DNA of 64,000 nucleotides from UTCFX2 sp963788305 (lineage in GTDB: Bacteria; Chloroflexota; Anaerolineae; Anaerolineales; UBA4823): positions 372,001 through 436,000 of the forward strand of contig CAWBGK010000011.1 in assembly GCA_963788305.1 (NCBI GenBank), given 5' to 3'. The first letter of the stretch is position 1. Each line of letters begins with the position of its first letter. The notes beneath the pieces were generated by a model. It did not search any database, was not told the origin of the DNA, and saw nothing but the letters and a program-made list of their open reading frames with translations. Shown here piece after piece: positions 17,113 to 24,080 of this stretch. A program made the position numbers and the translations under genes.

Positions 17113-17614
17113 TTAAATTTTCAGCGATTCGGCGTCCAACGGCCGGATGCGGGCTGAAAGCCTGGGCTGATCTTCCAGGTTCAGCCCCAGGAATTGGCCG
17201 AGATAAGCCTGTTGGTCCAGGCAAACTTGCAGCCAGCCTTCAGTATCGCTACCAAGAAAGTCCTTCAAAGTATCAAACAATCTGTCCAGGCGGTCGCGGC
17301 TGGAAGGCACTTCTTCCCATTTCAAATATTTCTCGAGCAGCTCTATGAAAATACCATTGGTTTTCTGACCGTAAGAATGAGCCGTCACCTGGATCCAGGC
17401 AGCTTCTGCAAGCGGGCGGCACTGTTCCATCCACTCGCGCACCAGGCGGGACTTGCCCACCCCGGCCTCGCCTGTTACTGCCAGGAGGGTCAGGCTGTGA
17501 TCTATTACCGCAGTCTCAAAGGCTTCGCGCAGTAAATCCAGGTCGGGTGCCCGACCAACGAGAGCAGCAGATCGCCCGTGCGAAACCAGGCGCTCCAGTT
17601 GAATGGATACTACC
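17113..17614 (-). CDS. TIR-cyclase-STAND-TPR protein, Walker A segment
   Basis: Links the cyclase part to the ATPase core. In this frame the sequence reads V-T-L-G-E-V-V, then a conserved entry motif L-V-G-R-A-P-D-L-D-L-L, and Walker A GEAGVGKSR at about 17455-17480. It has no start of its own; it continues the reading of the segment that ends at 17615, from which it is shifted by one extra T near 17650. Confidence 0.7.
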
Positions 17615-19501
17615 TCACCCAGAGTGACGGCGGGGTAGATCTCCGAACTCAGAATCCACCGGCTGTGTGGTAGACAGCTGACCTTTGAAATTGCCTTGGA
17701 CTGCGCGCCAGACTGCCTGGCTGGCTAATATCTTGCCTGACTCGGCAGCCGACATCAGTTTTTCTGCTCCCTGAACGGTTTTACCCAGGACAGAATATCC
17801 CCGTTGGGATACCTGGGAAGAGCCAAACGTGCCTGTGAAGGCAAAACCGGAATGGATGCCAATCGACAGCGTAATCAAGCTCCTGATATCGGAAGGCAGG
17901 CGCTGGATGGCATTCTGCATACTCCTGGCAGCCAGGCAGGCGCGCAGGGTGTCTTTTTCATGGGCAAAAGGAGCGCCAAAAACGACGAGAAGCAAATCAC
18001 CGGGGTTGTAGAGATCCAGACTTAGGATTGTTCCGCCATAATAAACGACTTCATCCTGCATGGATTTGAAGAATAGATTCAGGACCCGGGTGATTTCATT
18101 CGGATAGCTCGTTCCATACCCCTGGATCAGCTCGCTGAAACCGGTGCAGTTGACAGCTACAGCTGTGACCTGGCGGTATTGGCTCACTAGGGGAGGGTCC
18201 TCAGGGTCATAGACGAGCTGGGCCAGGATGCCGGCAGGCAGATGCGGTGTTACGGCGGCCAGCGCATCCACCAACCTGGGAAGATCCTCCCGAAGATTGT
18301 CCACCCTGGCTTTGATGTCTTGCAAATAAGAGTAGGATGTCTCATTCGGTTCGTTGAGCAGCTCAACCGCTTTCATAAAGATTTGAGAGTTGGGAACAGC
18401 CTGGACGGTCAGACTGCCTTGAATAAGGTTAAAAGTTTTCTGGCTGATCAAAACTTCACCCTGTTCCTGCGTTTCCTGGGCTGGAGGCGGAAATTCGATC
18501 AGACTGCCGGTAAGGATATAGTACAGGCGGTCGGGTGTGCCGATAACAGCTGAAAACAGGCTGCCGGATGATCCACCTACGTGAAAGTCGAGCGGTGTTA
18601 TTTGCTGTGTGGTATCAATCTGCCATTCGGACAGCTTCGATTTCATCTCAAAAGCTGCGGCAACCGCACTCAGCGCTCCATGCGGAGAATCTGGAAATAA
18701 ACACAGCAGGGTATCACCATTGAAACGGATAAAACGGCCTTCAAAACGCGCCAATATGGGCAAGATCAACTCCAGGCAGCGGCTTATGATGGATGTCACC
18801 GCTTCAGCCTCTTCCTTGGGGCTTTGAGCCTGAGGGAGTAAGGCAATTAAAGGTTCGGGGGAAAGCTGCGCAAATAACAGGATACCTTCCAGAAACTCCC
18901 CTTTCACTTGCTGTTCGGGAGGAAGGGGATTCTCAAGCAGGTCCAGGGCAAGGTGAGGGGGCAGGAAAGTGACCACCGTTTGCAATAGCTGGTGCAGGCG
19001 GGCAAGGCTTTTCGCGGAGCGCTCTTCAGGAGTAAGCTTTTGCAGCTCAAGTAATATATCTGAGGGCAGGTATGACTTTAACCTATCCCAATCTTTGAAC
19101 TGGCGGGATGGTTCCGAAAGTGCTTCCAGCTCGATTTCGAGCTGCTCCCAGGCGAGGGTCTGATTTTCACGGGCGAAGTCAATGTAATTAAGACGGACGA
19201 AGTTCAAGGGAATCTGGCAGTCTTCCAGGCGGATTGGAACCAGTTTCTTATGATTGGCTACCGCCAGATCCAGCTCATCTTTGACATGATTGGAGCGCAC
19301 ACCGTCCGCTGAGAAAAGCCCAATCACAACATCTGAGCTCAGCACAGCCTCTTCTACGTGGTCAGCCCAAGGCTCTCCCAATGGGAGCTCAAATTGGTCC
19401 ATCCACGGCAAATGCCCGATTACCTGCAAGCGTTGGTATAGAATCTTGGCAAACTCAAAGTTTGTGTGGGAATAGCTGATAAAAACCTTCAGTTTTCGCA
19501 T
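17615..19501 (-). CDS. TIR-cyclase-STAND-TPR protein: TIR and two cyclase-like domains
   Basis: N-terminal part of a signalling protein that, with five single-base insertions removed, reads as one frame of 1,551 residues ending at 14841. Residues 1-150 are a TIR domain (M-R-K-L-K-V-F-I-S-Y-S-H; W-x-D-Q-F-E-L-P-L-G-E; V-V-I-G-L-F-S). Two class III cyclase-like domains follow, about 205-350 and 425-600. The layout C1-C2-ATPase-TPR is that of soluble adenylyl cyclase, here with TIR added. The first metal-binding Asp is replaced in both cyclase domains (L-L-F-A-Q-L-S and A-V-A-V-N-C-T-G-F), while the second Asp is kept (N-G-D-T-L-L; P-G-D-L-L-L), so catalysis is doubtful. The ATG at 19501 is preferred over a TTG four codons upstream. 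Confidence 0.75.
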   Translation of the reverse strand: MRKLKVFISYSHTNFEFAKILYQRLQVIGHLPWMDQFELPLGEPWADHVEEAVLSSDVVIGLFSADGVRSNHVKDELDLAVANHKKLVPIRLEDCQIPLNFVRLNYIDFARENQTLAWEQLEIELEALSEPSRQFKDWDRLKSYLPSDILLELQKLTPEERSAKSLARLHQLLQTVVTFLPPHLALDLLENPLPPEQQVKGEFLEGILLFAQLSPEPLIALLPQAQSPKEEAEAVTSIISRCLELILPILARFEGRFIRFNGDTLLCLFPDSPHGALSAVAAAFEMKSKLSEWQIDTTQQITPLDFHVGGSSGSLFSAVIGTPDRLYYILTGSLIEFPPPAQETQEQGEVLISQKTFNLIQGSLTVQAVPNSQIFMKAVELLNEPNETSYSYLQDIKARVDNLREDLPRLVDALAAVTPHLPAGILAQLVYDPEDPPLVSQYRQVTAVAVNCTGFSELIQGYGTSYPNEITRVLNLFFKSMQDEVVYYGGTILSLDLYNPGDLLLVVFGAPFAHEKDTLRACLAARSMQNAIQRLPSDIRSLITLSIGIHSGFAFTGTFGSSQVSQRGYSVLGKTVQGAEKLMSAAESGKILASQAVWRAVQGNFKGQLSTTQPVDSEFGDLPRRHSG

Positions 19502-19614
19502 TGGTGTACTCAATCTTCACGTACACTGATAACCGCTGAGACTGACAACCTGATTTATGAGACCAGCGAACGTTCTTCAATATGAACCCCACGATAGTTC
19601 GCTTTCGAGTATAG

Positions 19615-19655
19615 GTAGATCTACTTTTATACCTATGATTTATTATAGCATTCAA
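19615..19655 (-). promoter_or_regulatory. AT-rich promoter with palindrome upstream of the TIR-cyclase gene
   Basis: On the minus strand TTGAAT and TATAAA are separated by 18 bases; an overlapping TATAAT lies within that spacer. Directly after the TATAAA is a perfect 10-bp palindrome, GTAGATCTAC (19615-19624), which could be an operator. The leader to the ATG at 19501 is about 110 bases. Confidence 0.45.
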
Positions 19656-19800
19656 ATATGTTAAATTTTTTTATGATAAGTTGATTGAAGCTAAGGTGAT
19701 TAGACGATTTTTTCTAATGGATCCAAAATATAGCTGCGTAGCCGATCGAGAAGCCTTTCAAATACCTCCCAAAAGTGACTAACAAGAGCCATTATTTAGG

Positions 19801-19969
19801 TTAAACAACAAACCAACGTCCGTTCGATAGCGTGGAAGCAACAGCTGGAGTTTCACAAAGGTCGCTCAGGCGCAGCGAAACAGCCTCCTTGAGTGCATTG
19901 CGCTTGGCTTTCAGGTCGCTGAAGGTCGGGCTTACGAAGATGCAGAAGGTTCGAAGCGATTTGAACCAT
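19801..19969 (-). pseudogene. DUF4062-type domain, short N-terminal fragment
   Basis: A 50-residue frame begins R-T-F-C-I-F-V-S-P-T-F-S-D-L and continues K-A-K-R-N-A-L-K-E-A-V, then L-R-L-S-D-L-C-E. This is the opening of a DUF4062 domain (usual pattern: FVSSTF-x-D-x-x-x-E-R followed by a helix and L-x-x-x-C), found at the N-terminus of NACHT/STAND and TPR conflict proteins. A ribosome site AGGAGG and an ATG at 19969 precede it, but one extra base lies between that ATG and the conserved part. The frame then ends at 19801, long before a full domain. It is read as the remnant of a lost gene between the SLOG gene and the TIR-cyclase gene. Confidence 0.55.
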
Positions 19970-19985
19970 GTCAAACGCCTCCTGA

Positions 19986-20597
19986 CTATTTATCTCCCAT
20001 TTGATCAAAATGCTCATAGCTAACCGTCCCCTGTTCCTCGCCCAAACTGGTTGGAATGTGCGTCCCAGGCAGTCGATTACCGGTGTGTATCCAAGCCAAC
20101 GGCAGGCTGCGCTGGCGGGCTGCCATGGCCAGCTCGCCGGTTCCGCCCGCACCCTGGGCGGGTTTACCATCCCATATCACCAAAAGCATGTCGCAGTGCT
20201 CTAGAACGAAATCGTTCGCAGCCTGAAAAGCGGTAAGACGCGTATCCGCCATTGGCAGCTCAAACACTTCTGTTGCCACTTGAAGCATTTTGTCAAATTC
20301 CTCGCGAGAATTCTCAGACTGAAAATTCTTCCGATATACCTCTCTCGTCATTGGGAGCACAGCAATCAGGTTTGCAGATTGAACCTGAAGAATTTGCCTT
20401 ACCAGCAACTGTTCTGCTCCCTCGCTGAGCGTGGAAAGCAGATACCACTTCTGTGTTAATTTTTCAACCTGGATGCGCTTGATCGCGAGGTTAATGCCAA
20501 TAGAGAGTCGATCGACATCGCGGAGAATGCGGTGTCCTCCTAAGGCCAGATGGAAATTGCTTTTTTCTGACCAGTTCTTTGACCTGGTTGTATTCAT
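19986..20597 (-). CDS. SLOG-domain putative nucleotide-sensing protein
   Basis: A 203-residue single-domain protein with a Rossmann-like layout of the SLOG superfamily: an N-terminal strand ending L-A-L-G-G-H-R, a helix with D-V-D-R-L, the block L-L-S-T-L-S-E-G-A-E, the strand L-I-A-V-L-P-M-T, D-M-L-L-V-I-W-D-G-K-P, and the closing G-T-G-E-L-A-M-A-A-R loop. SLOG domains bind or process nucleotide ligands and often occur in bacterial conflict systems. It starts 10 bases after the stop of the RyR-AAA gene and is surely in its operon. Exact ligand and role are unknown. Confidence 0.65.
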   Translation of the reverse strand: MNTTRSKNWSEKSNFHLALGGHRILRDVDRLSIGINLAIKRIQVEKLTQKWYLLSTLSEGAEQLLVRQILQVQSANLIAVLPMTREVYRKNFQSENSREEFDKMLQVATEVFELPMADTRLTAFQAANDFVLEHCDMLLVIWDGKPAQGAGGTGELAMAARQRSLPLAWIHTGNRLPGTHIPTSLGEEQGTVSYEHFDQMGDK

Positions 20598-20607
20598 TAG
20601 AGCAGAC

Positions 20608-22368
20608 TTATCTAGGCTCTAGCTTTAGAATTGCATAACCGGCTTTCTCCACAATGAGTGGAATTGCTCGGACCAATTCGCGGTCTTTTTCCTTCTCCTC
20701 ATCTGGCAGCAGCTCCCTACCGATGAAATCCAATGCGTTTTCTCCGAAAAGACCTCTCAATTCATTATCGGATAGATTACGCCACGGGAGCAGACAGGGG
20801 TTAGTTTTAGCAATAGGGTCATTTTCGGGGCCATAGCGCCAGCCGGGAGCCAGCTTCGCTTGCAACCAGCGGTTGTGCTCTTGTTCTGCCAATAACTCCA
20901 AGTCTTCTCCAGGAAAGCTAAAAGGCGGCTCGTCGCTGCGAGCCGGTGTCATGATATATCCCGCACGAGCCAGCTTATCTGGGATATCCCGCACAAATTC
21001 CCTGTTCTGTGCTTTAAGCTGGTCCGGAAGCTCCGCATAAGAGACTATTCGCGAGGATATCTTCTGCTCGGTATCATCACAGGGTCCATAAACAAAACCC
21101 TTCTGGGTTTGCTGTGAACAATAGAATTCATGAGCGGCTATTGCCATCTTCTCCAAAATCTCCCCCTCCAGCTCAAGCTTTTGCACCAGGGCCAAGAATT
21201 CTCTTCCATGGACATGTAAATCGAGCTGGGTTTCCGATGGCAGGCTGGAACGCTCGAACGAAGTCTTTCCAGTTAACTGGCTCATCGCGATCAACGACTC
21301 GATTGAACGGGCACCGTGGCGATATTCTGAGGTCGCAAGTAAAGCACGTAAGACTCCCTGATCGATATTCAAACGGCCTTTGCCATCACCGCTCTCAAAA
21401 ATTTGTGGGACGCGTATGCTGAGAATCGAACGCAGTAGGATTGCTCGCCGAAGAGCGAAATAGCTGTCTTGAGGAGAGGTACGGTTCGGTCCAAGGATAT
21501 TGACATAGCCTTTCAACCGGCTGACGAAATCCGGCACTTTCGCCGCTCGGTAGGCTTCTGGAGAGATGCCTTTACCAAATTGCTCCAAGGCATGACAGGT
21601 ACCTCCGGCAAATACGAAAATGCAGCGTCCAATGGGGTGGACAATCTGACCTTCCTGGAAAGCCCCATCCTGCATAGGCGCCAGGAAGTGGCGCAGCCAG
21701 CCCAGAGGCTGGCCAAGCAAGCTGGTGTCGAACTCATCCCAAAAGACCAGGGGCAGCTTTCCGCTCAGGCTAACATCCCTGACTTGATGCAACGAGGAGA
21801 GAAGGTCGGCCTCATCGCTGAATTGAGACAGGTTGAACTCCTTCACATCAATTTGCCCTGGCAGGAGTGAACTGGCAATCTCTTTGATCCCGAAAGATTT
21901 GCCTGAGCCGGGAAATCCAAACACAGCGATCGAAAGCGGGCGGTTAAGCTGGCGTTGGCGGGAATATTCTGCTACAAGGCTGCGAATGCTGCGTAAACTT
22001 TCGATCTCGCGGCGATCGATCGTCAGCAGCTTGCCGAACTGGCCAAGCGGGACATCGTGCAGCGCAGTTTCAGGACCATCCATGACAATCTGGCGTCCTA
22101 ATGCACCAATTTCCTGCCGGTATACTTCCTGCAGGAGAGTCCAATATCCCGAGACAAGTGGGGTCTCTGGCAGAGGTTGCTCATCGATTGAACGGACAGG
22201 GTTCTGGATGTTTACATGGGCGAAACAAGAAGGTCTCCTCGCAAACTCCCGTCCTGAGCCAGCCATATCATCTTTGCTTGTTGAGCAAAGATCATCAGCA
22301 ATCCGAGCTGCGATTTTTTCCAACGGGTAGCGCAGCACAGCAGAATTCCTTGTCCAGTTCATAGCCAA
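20608..22368 (-). CDS. AAA+ ATPase with two RyR domains (C-terminal part of composite gene)
   Basis: The AAA+ domain has Walker A G-F-P-G-S-G-K-S (about residue 153) and Walker B L-P-L-V-F-W-D-E-F-D (about 205). Two ryanodine-receptor-type (RyR) domains follow. The last is canonical: E-H-N-R-W at about 495, G-W-R-Y-G-P, P-C-L-L-P-W and K-D-R-E-L-V. The preceding one is looser (A-H-E-F-Y, G-F-V-Y-G-P-C-D-D, N-R-E-F-V). Bacterial RyR domains are proposed ligand binders in nucleotide-centred defence systems. The frame continues from the open frame upstream: one extra A in a six-A run near 22319 separates them, and the repaired reading is L-P-V-G-K-I-A-A-R-I-A-D. The composite 20608-23368 would be 919 residues. 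Confidence 0.72.
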   Translation of the reverse strand: MAMNWTRNSAVLRYPLEKIAARIADDLCSTSKDDMAGSGREFARRPSCFAHVNIQNPVRSIDEQPLPETPLVSGYWTLLQEVYRQEIGALGRQIVMDGPETALHDVPLGQFGKLLTIDRREIESLRSIRSLVAEYSRQRQLNRPLSIAVFGFPGSGKSFGIKEIASSLLPGQIDVKEFNLSQFSDEADLLSSLHQVRDVSLSGKLPLVFWDEFDTSLLGQPLGWLRHFLAPMQDGAFQEGQIVHPIGRCIFVFAGGTCHALEQFGKGISPEAYRAAKVPDFVSRLKGYVNILGPNRTSPQDSYFALRRAILLRSILSIRVPQIFESGDGKGRLNIDQGVLRALLATSEYRHGARSIESLIAMSQLTGKTSFERSSLPSETQLDLHVHGREFLALVQKLELEGEILEKMAIAAHEFYCSQQTQKGFVYGPCDDTEQKISSRIVSYAELPDQLKAQNREFVRDIPDKLARAGYIMTPARSDEPPFSFPGEDLELLAEQEHNRWLQAKLAPGWRYGPENDPIAKTNPCLLPWRNLSDNELRGLFGENALDFIGRELLPDEEKEKDRELVRAIPLIVEKAGYAILKLEPR

Positions 22369-23368
22369 GCAGGTGCAGCATGCGCTGTGCTTGAATTCCA
22401 GATTTTACCCCTGCAGCGATATCAGGATTAAACGGATCTCTCATTACCGCCCCTGCCAGGCTGGCAGTCATGCAGTTATCATAGCCAACCATGCCACCAG
22501 GAAAGCTGCTTTCCCACCCGCCTTCGATATATTTCGGATCAAAGATCAGGCTGAACCCAACTGACGTCCCTACTTTTTGACGCCCACGACCGAGCACTGC
22601 CCCAGTCCCCGGGAATACAATCACCAGCCAGGCACAACGCGAGATCGCATTTATGCAGGGGTTGTATACCAATTCCCAGGCGACATCCTGGGCAGTTCTC
22701 TCCCAGCTCAACTCACGACTGATCTGCACTTCACTGTGACGCAGATCATCCACCGATAGCAAGATGATTAATCTTTCGGCATGGTTTTCCAGGAGATGAT
22801 TCCATAAGCTTCCCTGCGCAATGGGATTTGCCATTCTATAGACGACCCATGGATGACTGCCCGGTGTGGTGATGGCAGCTGGCCAATTATCGGGCTTATC
22901 CCGAATACCCTGTCCATCACCATCTAATACAACCAGGGTTGCCTCGGGAGAATCCTCGTAAACAGGGGAATTGGCCGGCTCGGAGGCGCGATCGATACCC
23001 AGGAATTCGGAAACACGCCAGGCAATTTTCGGCGCATCTTCAGGCGGCCGATCGCCGTTCGAGAAAGGTTTCCAAATCGTGTAACGATACGGCCAGGCTT
23101 GATTTCCAGGACAAGGAGCCTCTATAATGGCTTCTGGAGAATGAACGGCCCATTCCTCTACGCCGAGCCGATTGAATTCCGCTGATATCCCATGGAGTAA
23201 ATCTGCGGTGAGAAAAGCCCCCGCCCGCTGCCAACAAGCTCGCAAAGTCTCCTTCGATCGAGATACTAATTGGTTTTCTTTTCTACTTTGAATTTGAAAA
23301 AAATTCCATGCAATCATTGCATCACCATGAACAACTACTTCCCGCCTCAATTTATTGCTTAGTATCAT
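22295..23368 (-). CDS. N-terminal half of the RyR-AAA protein, unknown domain
   Basis: About 345 residues that belong to the same polypeptide as the RyR-AAA frame. The fold is not recognised. Visible features are a mixed alpha/beta pattern with A-T-L-V-V-L-D-G-D-G-Q-G-I-R-D, R-L-I-I-L-L-S-V-D-D-L-R and W-L-V-I-V-F-P-G-T-G-A-V-L-G, which recall a nucleotide- or sugar-binding Rossmann-like domain but do not prove it. The start is set at the ATG at 23368 because GGGAGGGCGAG lies just upstream, rather than at an earlier in-frame start. The last residues of this frame (after the A run near 22319) are out of frame. Confidence 0.6.
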   Translation of the reverse strand: MILSNKLRREVVVHGDAMIAWNFFQIQSRKENQLVSRSKETLRACWQRAGAFLTADLLHGISAEFNRLGVEEWAVHSPEAIIEAPCPGNQAWPYRYTIWKPFSNGDRPPEDAPKIAWRVSEFLGIDRASEPANSPVYEDSPEATLVVLDGDGQGIRDKPDNWPAAITTPGSHPWVVYRMANPIAQGSLWNHLLENHAERLIILLSVDDLRHSEVQISRELSWERTAQDVAWELVYNPCINAISRCAWLVIVFPGTGAVLGRGRQKVGTSVGFSLIFDPKYIEGGWESSFPGGMVGYDNCMTASLAGAVMRDPFNPDIAAGVKSGIQAQRMLHLLGYELDKEFCCAALPVGKNRSSDC

Positions 23369-23401
23369 CTCGCCCTCCCGATCGGTGCGATTACTAATAT
23401 C

Positions 23402-23430
23402 ATTATACGGTATTGAGATTGTAGATTCAA
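23402..23430 (-). promoter_or_regulatory. Promoter of the RyR-AAA / SLOG operon
   Basis: TTGAAT (-35), 17 bases, then a perfect TATAAT (-10) on the minus strand, ending 34 bases before the ATG at 23368. It would drive the RyR-AAA gene and the SLOG gene together. Confidence 0.65.
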
Positions 23431-23557
23431 TAACATGTTTCGCAGCGTGGATTCCAGGAATGGTGATCAATTTCTATCACAATCTTACAATACCCATCCT
23501 ACTGGATCGTGCCTGCTTTTTTGCCAAACACAAACCCCCGCCAGTATCAATCCAGAT

Positions 23558-23645
23558 GGTCCACCCTCACGCGTGTAGGGAAAACACAGGCTTCATCTGC
23601 TCTAGCTGGTCGATCCAGGTCCACATCCACGCGTGCGGGGAAAAC
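23558..23645. CRISPR. Two-repeat relic of a type I-E-like CRISPR array
   Basis: Two 28-base repeats (23558-23585 and 23618-23645) flank one 32-base spacer (23586-23617). Both start GGTCCAC and end GGGAAAAC, and the centre holds CACGCGTG, a short palindrome as in type I-E repeats. The copies differ at five positions. Repeat length, spacer length and the G-rich 3' half match type I-E. No cas gene and no further copy is present within the flanking kilobases, so this is a remnant or an orphan mini-array. Confidence 0.65.
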
Positions 23646-23809
23646 TCTGGAAACCATGGACAAATCAACGGGAACTTCGAACCTTCTTAACGCGAGTACA
23701 CAAATAAGCTGGTGCAACTAGAATTGCAAATCGGCGGCACATTGAGAGGGAGCGGGTATACGATGGATTAGATACGGGTTATGTCCAAGGATTTGTCGGT
23801 GGTCATGCG

Positions 23810-23852
23810 CGGCAGGATGCAGTGGGTAGAGTGCGCCAATCGCATCCTGCCG
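23810..23852. repeat. 11-bp inverted repeat (hairpin) downstream of secA
   Basis: CGGCAGGATGC at 23810-23820 and its exact complement at 23842-23852, separated by 21 bases. It lies between the secA stop and the RyR-AAA promoter. There is no T run on either side, so it is either an unusual terminator or the remains of a small mobile repeat. The rest of 23650-24080 shows nothing recognisable. Confidence 0.5.
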
Positions 23853-24080
23853 ACGCCAAGAGAGGCTTGAACTTTAGGATGATATGGACCATAACCAGCC
23901 GCGTTGTCGATATCGCTGGCTGAGACTCTGTTCTCTGCTTTAGATGGGAAACACGGTGTTACACTGCGAGTATGAGGGCATTTTGATGCTTTCGGCTTAT
24001 GGCGGAAAGCGCCGTCAAGGAACGATCAGGGCTGACTCTATTGCTTGAGAGGCGATATTGGTCACTATCAGGTCTGGGTT

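Noticed and set aside
20431..20622. Small plus-strand frame across the start of the SLOG gene
   Set aside because: Shadow of the SLOG gene with no motif and no ribosome site.
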